DNA of 32,174 bases from Actinomycetes bacterium (GTDB lineage Bacteria > Actinomycetota > Acidimicrobiia > Acidimicrobiales > Ilumatobacteraceae): contig JANXUX010000349.1 in the NCBI GenBank assembly GCA_025351965.1, forward strand, positions 1 through 32,174, read 5' to 3'. Shown one piece after another: positions 7,379 to 14,679 of the stretch. The position numbers and the translations under genes were made by a program. The notes under the pieces were generated by a model. That model ran no database searches and was not told the DNA's origin. It saw only the letters and a program-made list of their open reading frames with translations. Position 1 is the first letter of the stretch. Every line of letters starts with the position of its first letter.

Positions 7379-8127
7379 CAGTAGGCCTCGGTGAGGTACG
7401 GCACCTCGAGCGGGTCGGGGAATCCGACGACGAGCGCGGCGACCTCGTCGAGCACCGGCCGTCGGTCCTCTGGAGTGCGGACGCTCAAGTAGCTGTGCGA
7501 TTCCATCCGGTCGAGCAGTTGCTGCTTGGTCTCGCGCACGGTCATCGAGCCGGGCAGGACCTCGGGCGTCGTGAACCATGGGGCGGCCTCGAAGTACTCG
7601 AGCCACCAGCCCGGCCTGGTGCGTTGATCGGGGTGCTGCTCACCACGCGTCATGATCTCGTCGAGCGCGCCGATCCACGGGACCGTCTCGTCGTCGAAGT
7701 TCCACAGCGAGACGAGGTGTCCCCCGTCGGCGAGCACGCGCCAGATCTCAGGGTTCGCCCGCGACTGGTCGAACCAGTGGTACGCCTGGCCGACGGTGAC
7801 GACGTCGATCGAGCCGTCGGGCACGGGGATGGCTTCGGCATTGCCCGCCAGGCTCGTCGCGCCGTGCACCACGCGCTCCAGCTGGGCGCGCATCGCGTCC
7901 AGCGGCTCGACCGCGATGACGTCACCGAACCCCAGCAGCTGACGGGTCAGCTTGCCGGTGCCTGCACCGAGGTCGAGAATGCGTGGCCGGGCGATGCCGA
8001 TCTGAGCGAAGACGGTGTCGAGCAGATCCTGGGGGTAGCCGGGCCTCGCGCTCTCGTACTGCTCTGCGGTGCTGGCGAAGGACGCCCCGCGGGCCGCTTG
8101 CTCGCTGCGATCGCCGTCGGCGGTCAC
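7348..8127 (-). CDS. SAM-dependent class I methyltransferase
   Basis: The 259-residue protein has the SAM-binding motif I ILDLGAGTGKLTRQL near residue 45, followed by the acidic residue of motif II in VIAVEPLDAM. A motif with GSIDVVTVGQAYHWFDQ is typical of the UbiE/Methyltransf_11 group, and YHWF is common in this subfamily of trans-aconitate-like methyltransferases. Its substrate cannot be told. GTG 8127 overlaps the stop of the MaoC gene (GTGA), and its own 3' end overlaps mutY, so all three are probably translated from one mRNA. The association with mutY and a MaoC hydratase does not indicate a shared pathway. Confidence 0.85.
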   Translation of the reverse strand: MTADGDRSEQAARGASFASTAEQYESARPGYPQDLLDTVFAQIGIARPRILDLGAGTGKLTRQLLGFGDVIAVEPLDAMRAQLERVVHGATSLAGNAEAIPVPDGSIDVVTVGQAYHWFDQSRANPEIWRVLADGGHLVSLWNFDDETVPWIGALDEIMTRGEQHPDQRTRPGWWLEYFEAAPWFTTPEVLPGSMTVRETKQQLLDRMESHSYLSVRTPEDRRPVLDEVAALVVGFPDPLEVPYLTEAYWCRKLPQSAS

Positions 8128-8639
8128 GCGTCCCAGGCCCGCTCACCGTCGTACGGCCGCGCGCGTGGCGGGGCGAACTCGCGTTTCCAGACCAGCACCT
8201 TGCGTCGGAAGTAGCAGACCTCCTTGCCGTCCTGGTTGAAACCTTTGGACTCCACCGTGACGACGCCGCGGTCGGGCTTCGACGAGGACGCCTTGACCTC
8301 GAGCACCCGGGTCTCGGCGTGGATCGTGTCGCCATGGAACGTCGGGAACTTGTGCTGCAGCGTCTCGACCTCGAGGTTCGCGATCGCCGCACCACTCACG
8401 TCGGGCACGCTCATCCCCAGCACGAGCGAGTACACGAGGTTGCCGACGACGACGTTGCGGCCCTGCACGCTCTGCTCGGCGAACCAGTCGTTGGTGTGCA
8501 ACGGATGGTGGTTCATCGTGATCATGCAGAACAGATGGTCGTCGTACTCGGTGATGGTCTTGCCGGGCCAGTGCTTGTAGATGTCGCCGACGGTGAAGTC
8601 CTCGAGGTACCGACCGAAGGGGCGCTCATGGGTGCTCAT
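8124..8639 (-). CDS. mch: MaoC-family hydratase, mesaconyl-CoA hydratase type
   Basis: The 171-residue single hot-dog protein carries KHWPGKTITEYDDHLF and TMNHHPLH, strings I recognise from the MaoC protein in the Streptomyces ethylmalonyl-CoA cluster. There it would hydrate mesaconyl-CoA to beta-methylmalyl-CoA. The canonical hydratase-2 motif D-x-N-P-L-H appears here as N-H-H-P-L-H, so Asp is replaced by Asn in this subfamily. A substrate-handling string FPTFHGDTIHAETRVLEV follows. ATG 8639 is preferred to the ORF-track start at 8699, since the extension is not family-like and TAGCGT lies exactly 7 bases before the ATG. It is first in the MaoC-methyltransferase-mutY operon. The assignment to mesaconyl-CoA is supported by the Mcd-type dehydrogenase and Mcl-type lyases elsewhere in the window. 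Another enoyl-CoA hydratase role remains possible. Confidence 0.8.
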   Translation of the reverse strand: MSTHERPFGRYLEDFTVGDIYKHWPGKTITEYDDHLFCMITMNHHPLHTNDWFAEQSVQGRNVVVGNLVYSLVLGMSVPDVSGAAIANLEVETLQHKFPTFHGDTIHAETRVLEVKASSSKPDRGVVTVESKGFNQDGKEVCYFRRKVLVWKREFAPPRARPYDGERAWDA

Positions 8640-8646
8640 CAACGCG

Positions 8647-8652
8647 ACGCTA
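8647..8652 (-). promoter_or_regulatory. -10 box for a leaderless MaoC operon
   Basis: On the minus strand TAGCGT stands 7 bases before ATG 8639, and no Shine-Dalgarno is present. This supports that start and a leaderless transcript. No clear -35 is seen. Confidence 0.45.
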
Positions 8653-8661
8653 CCGGCGACT

Positions 8662-8701
8662 GGGTGCTCACACGGCCCACTTCCGGGCCGATCGCACACC
8701 C
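8662..8701 (-). terminator. hairpin downstream of the flippase-like gene
   Basis: CGGCCC (8673-8678) and GGGCCG (8685-8690) form a 6-bp stem with a 6-base loop. GGGTG (8662-8666) and CACCC (8697-8701) can close an outer stem. It sits just after the stop of the flippase-like gene and just upstream of the MaoC promoter, which fits a terminator. No T tract follows, so this is a weak call. Confidence 0.35.
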
Positions 8702-8765
8702 AGTCGTCAGTCGTCGTCAGTCGTCATCAGTGGTCGTCATCTCCGTAGTCATCTCCGTAGTCATC
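8702..8765 (-). repeat. short tandem repeats across the 3' end of the flippase-like gene
   Basis: A 12-base unit GTCATCTCCGTA occurs twice (8736-8747, 8748-8759) plus a half copy. It encodes the acidic tail DDYGDDYGDDD. Related GTCGTCAGTC units continue beyond the TGA at 8727-8729. The tract looks like a slippage-prone repeat that has shaped, and extends past, the C-terminus. Confidence 0.6.
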
Positions 8766-10007
8766 GACGAGGTCGCTCGGGATGTCGAACAGGTCGGGTC
8801 GGGTGCGCGCGAGTTCCCGGGATTCATCGCTCTTCGGTTTTCGCGGAGCGAACCGCTCGTGGAACTCGAGCGGGCTCTCGATCCGGTTCGTTGGATCGGC
8901 GGCCTCGTCGCGTAGGCGTTTCAGCTCGCTGCGCTTCTCGATCCGCCATGGGCCGATGCGCAGCGTGAGATACAGGAACCCGCCGAGCAGGATCGGGAAG
9001 AACAGCTGCGCGAATCGGTACGAGGCGACACCGAGAGACGCCGTCACGCGTGTGAGCCCGAAGCCGACGAGGGTCGGCACGTAGACACCCTCGACGATGC
9101 CAAGACCTCCGGGGGTGATCGGTACGACGGCCGCGATGTTGGCGAGGCCGAACGACACGATGAGCCCGTCGATGCTCAGCGACTGGCCGTACGCGCGCAG
9201 GAACACCCACAGTGCGGCGGCGTCGAGCAGCCAGTTCGCTGCCGCCCAACCAACGACCCGGCCGAGCATCGCCCGATCCGATATCAGCTCCTCGATCCGG
9301 CCGCCGATGTGGCGCACGGCGTCGCCGGTGCGGTCCTCGTCCTGGCGCAACTTGCGCGCGATCCAGCGCAGCATCCTCTCGGCGCGGACCTGGCCCTCCA
9401 TCAACCCGAACACGATCGCCGCGGCCAGACCCATGATCAGCACCCCTGCGATGGCCGCGGTGACGTACGCCTTGTTGACACCGTTGAACGGGATGGAGAT
9501 GATCAGCCCGAACCAGAAGATGAGGTTGAGCACGACGGCCGAGCCGAGGCCGGCCGTACCGAGCGCGAAGCCGGCGTCCGGACCGGGCACGCCCGAGACC
9601 GTCATCAACCGGTAGCCGAGGGCAGAGCTTGCCGCACTGCCACCGGGGACCACACTGCCGAGCGCCTTGGTGCTCATCTGGATGCGGAACAATCGAGCCG
9701 ACGAGATGAGCTTGCCGGAGTCGCCGAGTGCGGCGCGGGTCAGCAACGAGTAGGCGAACAGTGCAGTGATCTCCAGCGCCAGGCCGAGGAGCAACAGGAG
9801 CGGGTTCACCTGGCGCAACTCGCTGCCGGCCTTGCGAAATCCAGGGATCAGCGGCAGGACGAAGAGATAGACGACGGCGGCGAACGCCACCAGCTTGACC
9901 ACCGAACGGATCGGCTTACGCCCCGACTTCGTCGGATGATCGGGCGCGGTGAACAACTCCGACAGTGCGGGGACCCCCGCGTGGAGGTCACCCATGTCCT
10001 GTGCCAC
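8727..10007 (-). CDS. UPF0104 / lysylphosphatidylglycerol synthase-type flippase-like membrane protein
   Basis: The 426-residue integral membrane protein has about eight hydrophobic helices, including VVKLVAFAAVVYLFVLPLI, LLLLLGLALEITALFAYSLL and LGSAVVLNLIFWFGLIISI. It carries the GSVVPGGSAASSALGYRL and VPITPGGLGIVEG motifs characteristic of the UPF0104/LPG_synthase_TM family. Only the membrane domain is present; the soluble lysyl-transfer domain of MprF is missing, so lipid or polyprenol-linked translocation is more likely than aminoacyl transfer. A basic amphipathic stretch and a very acidic repeat tail (DDYGDDYG) close the protein. GTG 10007 is kept because a TAACAA box lies 6 bases upstream. 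ATG 9995 is an alternative, 4 residues shorter. The substrate is unknown. Confidence 0.8.
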   Translation of the reverse strand: MAQDMGDLHAGVPALSELFTAPDHPTKSGRKPIRSVVKLVAFAAVVYLFVLPLIPGFRKAGSELRQVNPLLLLLGLALEITALFAYSLLTRAALGDSGKLISSARLFRIQMSTKALGSVVPGGSAASSALGYRLMTVSGVPGPDAGFALGTAGLGSAVVLNLIFWFGLIISIPFNGVNKAYVTAAIAGVLIMGLAAAIVFGLMEGQVRAERMLRWIARKLRQDEDRTGDAVRHIGGRIEELISDRAMLGRVVGWAAANWLLDAAALWVFLRAYGQSLSIDGLIVSFGLANIAAVVPITPGGLGIVEGVYVPTLVGFGLTRVTASLGVASYRFAQLFFPILLGGFLYLTLRIGPWRIEKRSELKRLRDEAADPTNRIESPLEFHERFAPRKPKSDESRELARTRPDLFDIPSDLVDDYGDDYGDDDH

Positions 10008-10072
10008 CCGTACTTGTTAGCACAGCGGACCTGGCACGGTCTGGGAGCCCGACCGACCCGCGTCGCCCATGC

Positions 10073-11146
10073 TCAGGCCGGGAATGCCTCGATCAGCCGC
10101 GTCAACTTGGGCAACAACGGAGCCCGCACGTCGGCCGGAATCTTGCCGAGGTGGACGATCACCAGGTCGCGTTCGGGCAGGACGATGACGTACTGGCCCT
10201 CATAGCCATGGGCCGCGAGGCTGCCGGGTTGGTCGCGCCAGATCCACCAGTGCGCGCCGTAGCCGAAGTGCGGCGGGTCCGGGTCCACCGCGACCTCGGT
10301 GCGGGCGTAGTCGGCCCAGCCGGTCGGGAGCAGACGTGTGCCGTCCCAGACTCCGTCGCGCAGGTACAGCGTGGCGAACCGGGCGAAGTCGCGGGCAGTG
10401 GCATACACGTACGACGAGCCGACGAACGTGCCGACATCGTCGAACTTCGGCTCAGCGCTCTGCATCCCGAGCGGGCCGAACAGCCGCGTGTTCAGGAACT
10501 CGCGCATCGCCGTCTGGGCGTCGGCGAGTGCATCGGCGTCGGCGAGTGCGTCGGCGTCGGCACGATGTCGATCGATCCACGCACGCGACGCTGCCCGGCT
10601 GAGGATGTTCGTCGTGCCCGACGAGTAGCTCCACACCGCTCCGGGCGCATGCAACAGCTGCTGGGTCGCCGCGTACCGGGCATGGTCGGACCGGCCGGCA
10701 CCGAACAGCATCTCCAGGCAGTGCGACACCGAGTCGTCGACGTAGTCCTCGACGAACTCGAGCCCAGACTTCATCGCGAGGAGGTCGCGCATGGTGATCG
10801 CAGCCTTGTCGGTGCCCGCGAACTCGGGTGCGTCGACCGGTGCATCGATGTCGATCCGGCCGTCGAGGACCAGCATCCCGATGATCGCCTGGGTCATACT
10901 CTTGGCCACACTCCACGAGATCAGCGTGGTGTCACGATCGGTGTCGGGTCCGTACTGTTCGGCGACGATCGCGCCATGGTGCACCACAAGCGTGGCCAGT
11001 GACACGCCCTGTTCCGGCGGCGTCTCGCGGATCTCACGGAGCGCCTGGGCCACAGCGTCGTGGTCGACGTCGGCACCGAGCGCTGCTTCGGGCCACTCCT
11101 CGGTCGGCCAGGGAACACCGCTCGGCTGCTGGGGAAAGGGGATCAT
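10073..11146 (-). CDS. serine hydrolase of the class C beta-lactamase / esterase family
   Basis: The 357-residue protein has the nucleophile motif S-x-x-K in SWSVAKSMTQ and a Tyr motif in WSYSSGTTNILSR. A late HGYEGQYVIVLPERD stretch replaces the K-T-G box, as in NylB-like 6-aminohexanoate-dimer hydrolases and related esterases. YGAHWWIW is also family-like. There is no signal peptide, so it is probably cytoplasmic and not a periplasmic beta-lactamase. ATG 11146 was chosen over ATG 11182 because TACCGT stands 6 bases upstream and MIPFPQQPSG is a plausible start. An in-frame 18-base repeat adds the segment ADALADADALAD between the Tyr motif and the C-terminal part. The gene is divergent from the nucleotidyltransferase. 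The natural substrate is unknown. Confidence 0.82.
   Translation of the reverse strand: MIPFPQQPSGVPWPTEEWPEAALGADVDHDAVAQALREIRETPPEQGVSLATLVVHHGAIVAEQYGPDTDRDTTLISWSVAKSMTQAIIGMLVLDGRIDIDAPVDAPEFAGTDKAAITMRDLLAMKSGLEFVEDYVDDSVSHCLEMLFGAGRSDHARYAATQQLLHAPGAVWSYSSGTTNILSRAASRAWIDRHRADADALADADALADAQTAMREFLNTRLFGPLGMQSAEPKFDDVGTFVGSSYVYATARDFARFATLYLRDGVWDGTRLLPTGWADYARTEVAVDPDPPHFGYGAHWWIWRDQPGSLAAHGYEGQYVIVLPERDLVIVHLGKIPADVRAPLLPKLTRLIEAFPA
10518..10560 (-). repeat. 18-base in-frame tandem repeat inside the serine hydrolase gene
   Basis: GCGTCGGCGAGTGCATCG (10518-10535) is repeated with one change (10536-10553), and a third partial copy begins at 10554. It encodes an Ala/Asp/Leu-rich loop. 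The length is a multiple of three, so the reading frame is kept. Confidence 0.8.
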
Positions 11147-11152
11147 CGTCCG

Positions 11153-11158
11153 ACGGTA
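11153..11158 (-). promoter_or_regulatory. -10 box for the serine hydrolase
   Basis: On the minus strand TACCGT lies 6 bases before ATG 11146, and an ATGACC -35-like hexamer lies 18 bases further upstream. The arrangement predicts a leaderless transcript and fixes the start. Confidence 0.45.
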
Positions 11159-11216
11159 GCCGACTGTACGGGTGCTGGTCATCCTGCCAAGCTGGCGCGA
11201 TGATCGAGGTACGAAC

Positions 11217-12014
11217 GTGACGGCGACCGACGGCTGGTTGGATTCGGTGCAGGCCTGGGTGGGCGTGTTCGACGAGGTCGCACCACAGTTGCTCGAAGGC
11301 CTCTACGTCGTTGGTTCGGCGGCGCTGAAGGACTGGCAGCCGGGATCGAGTGACATCGACATCGTGGCCGTCACCACCGAACCTGCCGACGAGGAGATGT
11401 CGGGCACGCTGCGAACCGCACACGCCGTGTTCACCGAACGCCACCCCGGAGTCACGGTCGACGGCCCGTTCATGGCGTGGGGCGACCTCATCGGCGCGCC
11501 CCAGGGAGTGACCCGGCCCTGGACCCTCGACGGAGTGTTCCGCCACGACGCCGAATGCTTCGAGATCAACCCCGTCACCTGGTACACCCTCGCCGAGTAC
11601 GGCATTCGTGTCCGTGGGCCGAAGCTCTCCGAGATCCCCATCCCGGTCGATCCCGTCGATCGGGTGCGTTTCGTGGTCGACAACGCGCTCTCGTACTGGA
11701 CGAGTGTGCACGCCGAGCTGCGCGGTGCGCTCGGCGAACTCGGGGCTCAGGACACGCTGCCCAGCTCGGTGCCCGTCTGGTGCCTGCTCGGAGCATGCCG
11801 GATGCTGTACAGCGCCGCCACCGCCGATGTCGCGTCGAAATCGGGGGCCGGTCGCTGGGCAGCGCAGACGATCGACGAGCCGAACCGTGCGATCTGCACC
11901 GACGTCGTCGCACTGCGCAACCGAGCCGAGGAGCCGGTCAGCCGTGACGTCTTGGCAGCGACCGAGCAGGCGATGGCCGACGTGCTGCGTCGCATCCGCC
12001 GCTTCGCCGACTGA
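11217..12014 (+). CDS. ANT-type nucleotidyltransferase (aminoglycoside adenylyltransferase-like)
   Basis: The 265-residue protein has the Pol-beta nucleotidyltransferase signature in VVGSAALKDWQPGSSDIDI. This is a Gly-Ser pair followed at the usual distance by Asp-x-Asp, which binds the metals. The C-terminal half, with LGACRMLYSAATADVASKSGAGRWA, resembles the helical domain of AadA/ANT(3'')-like enzymes (DUF4111), where the Lys/Gly-rich loop contacts nucleotide. GTG 11217 is preferred to the ORF-track start at 11172, because GAGGT lies 6 bases upstream and the earlier start overlaps the serine hydrolase promoter. Resistance to aminoglycosides should not be assumed. Chromosomal homologues of this type often have unknown acceptors. 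Confidence 0.8.
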   Translation: MTATDGWLDSVQAWVGVFDEVAPQLLEGLYVVGSAALKDWQPGSSDIDIVAVTTEPADEEMSGTLRTAHAVFTERHPGVTVDGPFMAWGDLIGAPQGVTRPWTLDGVFRHDAECFEINPVTWYTLAEYGIRVRGPKLSEIPIPVDPVDRVRFVVDNALSYWTSVHAELRGALGELGAQDTLPSSVPVWCLLGACRMLYSAATADVASKSGAGRWAAQTIDEPNRAICTDVVALRNRAEEPVSRDVLAATEQAMADVLRRIRRFAD

Positions 12015-12075
12015 CCCCGTCCTCGAGCCCCGGCGGGAGCCGCCGTCCTCGATCCCCCGTGCTCGAGCCCCCGGC

Positions 12076-12150
12076 GGGACGATTCGCGCCCTCAGGGGCG
12101 ACACGTCCCGCAGGGCGGGACCACAGCGACCCGAGGGCGCGAAACGTCCC
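12076..12150. terminator. nested inverted repeat between convergent genes
   Basis: An 18-base arm at 12076-12093 (GGGACGATTCGCGCCCTC) pairs with 12133-12150 with a single mismatch. Inside the loop, TCCCGC (12106-12111) and GCGGGA (12115-12120) form a second perfect hairpin. It lies in a 239-base gap between the convergent nucleotidyltransferase and LOG genes. A bidirectional terminator is the simple explanation. The rest of the gap is GC-rich, with two degenerate copies of CTCGAGCCCCGGCGGGA-like sequence and no ORF I trust. Confidence 0.55.
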
Positions 12151-12253
12151 AAGCCGAGCACGATGACCTGCCAGGAGCACGCCCGTCGCCGGCCTCGAGC
12201 CACCCGGTGGCGAACGGTTCCGGCGGCACCCACACCCACACCCGCGCTCGCGC

Positions 12254-12886
12254 TCACGTCCCCTGCAGGCCCTGATCCAGATCGATCCACTTGTGCGGGG
12301 TCGACGGCGCCGGGGCCGTGGCGAGGGCGAGCACGTCGTCGACGGTCGTGCCGCGCTGGGCGAGCGCGGCGTGATCGGCGCGCACGAATCCCGCCTCGAC
12401 GGCCGTGTCGAACATCTGGATCAACGGGGCGTAGAAGCCGTCGACATCGAACAACACGACCGGCTTGCGGATGAATCCGAGCTGGTTCCAGGTGAGCACC
12501 TCGAGCAGTTCCTCGAACGTGCCGAACCCGCCGGCGAGCGCGATGAACCCGTCGGCCAGCTCTGCCATGCGCGCCTTGCGGGTGTGCATCGAGTCCGCCA
12601 CCTCGAGCGAGCTCAGGCCCGGGTGGGCCAGCTCGGCGCGCACCAGGCTCTGCGGAATGATGCCGGCGACGTGCCCCCCGCCGGCCAGCACTGCGTCCGC
12701 CACGGCGCCCATCAGACCCAGGCGACCGCCGCTGTAGACGAGACCGATCCTGCGCTCGGCCATCTCGGCGCCGAGCGCCGTTGCCGCCGCAACGTAGGAC
12801 GGCGACGACCCGACGTTGGTCCCGCAATAGACGCAGAGGCTGGTCGCCGGAATGGATGCGGCGGCGGACGAGAGCGAGTCGGACAT
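12254..12886 (-). CDS. LOG family protein (cytokinin riboside 5'-monophosphate phosphoribohydrolase-like)
   Basis: The 210-residue Rossmann-like protein belongs to the TIGR00730/LOG family, whose active members split nucleoside 5'-monophosphates into base and ribose 5-phosphate. It begins with the family string SLCVYCGTNVGSSPSY, continues with YSGGRLGLMG, and has SMHTRKARM with the catalytic Arg103. The usual P-G-G-x-G-T-x-x-E motif reads A-G-G-F-G-T-F-E-E (118-126), so the proline is replaced by alanine while the glycines and Glu are kept. Activity therefore remains likely. ATG 12886 has GAGACT six bases upstream. It is divergent from the acyl-CoA dehydrogenase gene and convergent with the nucleotidyltransferase. 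Its in vivo substrate in bacteria is uncertain. Confidence 0.88.
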   Translation of the reverse strand: MSDSLSSAAASIPATSLCVYCGTNVGSSPSYVAAATALGAEMAERRIGLVYSGGRLGLMGAVADAVLAGGGHVAGIIPQSLVRAELAHPGLSSLEVADSMHTRKARMAELADGFIALAGGFGTFEELLEVLTWNQLGFIRKPVVLFDVDGFYAPLIQMFDTAVEAGFVRADHAALAQRGTTVDDVLALATAPAPSTPHKWIDLDQGLQGT

Positions 12887-12976
12887 GGTGCGAGTCTCGC
12901 AGCAGCTCTCCGTGCGCCGGGGTCAATTCCGCTCCTCGTGTTCGAGCTGGATTCCGGGCCGTCGGCTACCGCTCGG

Positions 12977-12982
12977 TAACAT
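12977..12982 (+). promoter_or_regulatory. -10 box for a leaderless acyl-CoA dehydrogenase mRNA
   Basis: TAACAT ends 7 bases before ATG 12990, and no ribosome site is visible. This argues for ATG 12990 rather than the ORF-track start at 12852, which overlaps the divergent LOG gene. Confidence 0.45.
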
Positions 12983-12989
12983 TGCGACC

Positions 12990-14621
12990 ATGACCGTGCC
13001 GGATCTGCAAGCAGCCACAGAAGTCATCGAGCTCGCCGAGGGCGTCGTCGGCAAGGCCGTTCGACATCTCGCAGCTACAGGTGGTCCCGACGTGCATCAG
13101 GTCGTGGCGTACGACATCGCCCATGCTGCTTCGGCTGCGGCGACTGCGCGGTCTCTGCTCGACTACGGCGCGAAGGGTGAGCTCGAGGGCCTGATCGCAT
13201 GCGCCTACGCCGCCGACATGGTCCACGATGTCATCACCCGTCTTGCCGGCCGGGAGAGCATGTGGGGCGTCGATGCGGCGCCGATGCGCGCCGCCCATGC
13301 GTTCTTGGAGACCTACCGGGCGCCCGAATTCCTTGCCTCCCTGGCCCGCACCGCCGGCCCTCGGCATCTGGCCGACGATTACGAGATGGTGCAGGACACG
13401 TTCCGCGCATTCGCCGACAAGGTGATCGCACCCCGTGCCGAGCACGTGCACCGCCACAACGCCGATGTGCCCGAGGAGATCATCAGTGGTCTGGCCGAGA
13501 TGGGCGCATTCGGGCTGAGCGTGCCGGCCGAGTACGGCGGTTTCAGTGAGGGTGGCGACGGCGAGTACATGGCGATGGTGGTCGCCACCGAGGAGCTGTC
13601 CCGTGGCTCGCTGGGCATCGGCGGCTCGCTGATCACTCGGCCCGAGATCCTCACCCGGGCCCTCGTCAAGGGCGGCACCGAGGCCCAGAAGCAGGCGTGG
13701 CTGCCCAAGCTCGCGACCGCCGAGGTCATGGTTGCGGTCGCAGTGACCGAGCCCGACTTCGGCAGCGATGTCGCCGGTGTCAAGGTGACAGCCGTCAGCG
13801 CCGAGGGCCCGAACGGCGAGCCCGGCTACGTGATCAACGGGGTCAAGACCTGGTGCACGTTCGCCGGCCGAGCCGACGTGTTGATGCTGCTCGCGCGCAC
13901 CGACCCGGACTACAGCAAGACCCATCGCGGGTTGAGCGTGTTCATCGTCCCCAAGCCGCAGGGCGACGCGCACGGCTTCGAGTTCACCCAGGACCCGCGC
14001 CCCGACGGCACGGCCGGCCGGACGGTGACGGGGAAGATGGAGGGTCGCCCGATCGACACCATCGGCTACCGGGGCATGCACAGCTACGAGATCGCGCTGG
14101 AGAACTGGTGGGTGCCCGCCGAGAACCTCATCGGCGAGGAGGCCGGCAAGGGCAAGGGTTTCTACTATCAGATGGAGGGCTTCGAGAACGGCAGACTGCA
14201 GACGGCTGCGCGTGCCGTCGGCGTGATGCAAGCGTCGTACGAAGCCGCCCTCGACTACGCCGACAACCGCAAGGCCTTCGGCCACAACATCGTCGAGTAC
14301 CAGCTGACCCAGGCCAAGCTCGGGCGGATGGCGGTGCTGATCCAGGCCGGCCGCCAGTTCGGCTATCACGTCGCCACGCTGATGGGCAAGGGCGAGGGCA
14401 CGATCGAGGCCAGTATGGTCAAGGCCTACGTCTGCAAGGCTGCCGAGTGGGTCAGCCGCGAGGCGATGCAGATCCACGGCGGATTCGGCTATGCCGAGGA
14501 GTATTCCGTCAGCCGCCTGTTCGTCGACGCACGTGTGCTCAGCATCTTCGAGGGTGCCGACGAGACGCTGTGCCTGAAGGTGATCGCCCGCCGCCTGATC
14601 GAGGCCAGCAACGCCGGCTGA
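12990..14621 (+). CDS. mcd: acyl-CoA dehydrogenase, methylsuccinyl-CoA dehydrogenase type
   Basis: The 543-residue protein is longer than ordinary acyl-CoA dehydrogenases (about 380-400). The first 125 residues form an all-helical extension (VAYDIAHAASAAATARSLL, GRESMWGVDAA), and the catalytic core begins near DDYEMVQDTF. This architecture is that of (2S)-methylsuccinyl-CoA dehydrogenase of the ethylmalonyl-CoA pathway, which makes mesaconyl-CoA. The core shows VTEPDFGSDVAG for FAD and substrate, RKAFGHNIVEYQ, the QIHGGFGYAEEY helix and the catalytic Glu region in SIFEGADE. Electrons would pass to electron-transfer flavoprotein, which is not encoded here. MaoC and Mcl-like genes elsewhere in the window supply the following steps. 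It stands alone between divergent and convergent neighbours. A related AidB-like or other branched-chain role is less likely. Confidence 0.82.
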   Translation: MTVPDLQAATEVIELAEGVVGKAVRHLAATGGPDVHQVVAYDIAHAASAAATARSLLDYGAKGELEGLIACAYAADMVHDVITRLAGRESMWGVDAAPMRAAHAFLETYRAPEFLASLARTAGPRHLADDYEMVQDTFRAFADKVIAPRAEHVHRHNADVPEEIISGLAEMGAFGLSVPAEYGGFSEGGDGEYMAMVVATEELSRGSLGIGGSLITRPEILTRALVKGGTEAQKQAWLPKLATAEVMVAVAVTEPDFGSDVAGVKVTAVSAEGPNGEPGYVINGVKTWCTFAGRADVLMLLARTDPDYSKTHRGLSVFIVPKPQGDAHGFEFTQDPRPDGTAGRTVTGKMEGRPIDTIGYRGMHSYEIALENWWVPAENLIGEEAGKGKGFYYQMEGFENGRLQTAARAVGVMQASYEAALDYADNRKAFGHNIVEYQLTQAKLGRMAVLIQAGRQFGYHVATLMGKGEGTIEASMVKAYVCKAAEWVSREAMQIHGGFGYAEEYSVSRLFVDARVLSIFEGADETLCLKVIARRLIEASNAG

Positions 14622-14634
14622 GGTTCACGCCCCC

Positions 14635-14679
14635 GACAGTTCAGGCCTCGACAGTTCAGACCTCGACAGTTCAGGCCTC
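14635..14679. repeat. three tandem 15-base repeats between convergent genes
   Basis: GACAGTTCAGGCCTC occurs at 14635-14649, 14650-14664 (one change) and 14665-14679. The array starts 13 bases after the dehydrogenase stop and its last copy contains the stop codon of the MarR gene. No hairpin is evident. Confidence 0.85.

Noticed and set aside
11034-12926. 630-residue minus-strand ORF
   Set aside because: It is a high-GC shadow of the nucleotidyltransferase and LOG genes in other frames, rich in Arg, Gly and Pro without recognisable domains.
12966-14477. 503-residue minus-strand ORF opposite the acyl-CoA dehydrogenase
   Set aside because: It is antisense to a certain gene, with the His/Arg/Leu-rich composition of shadow translation.
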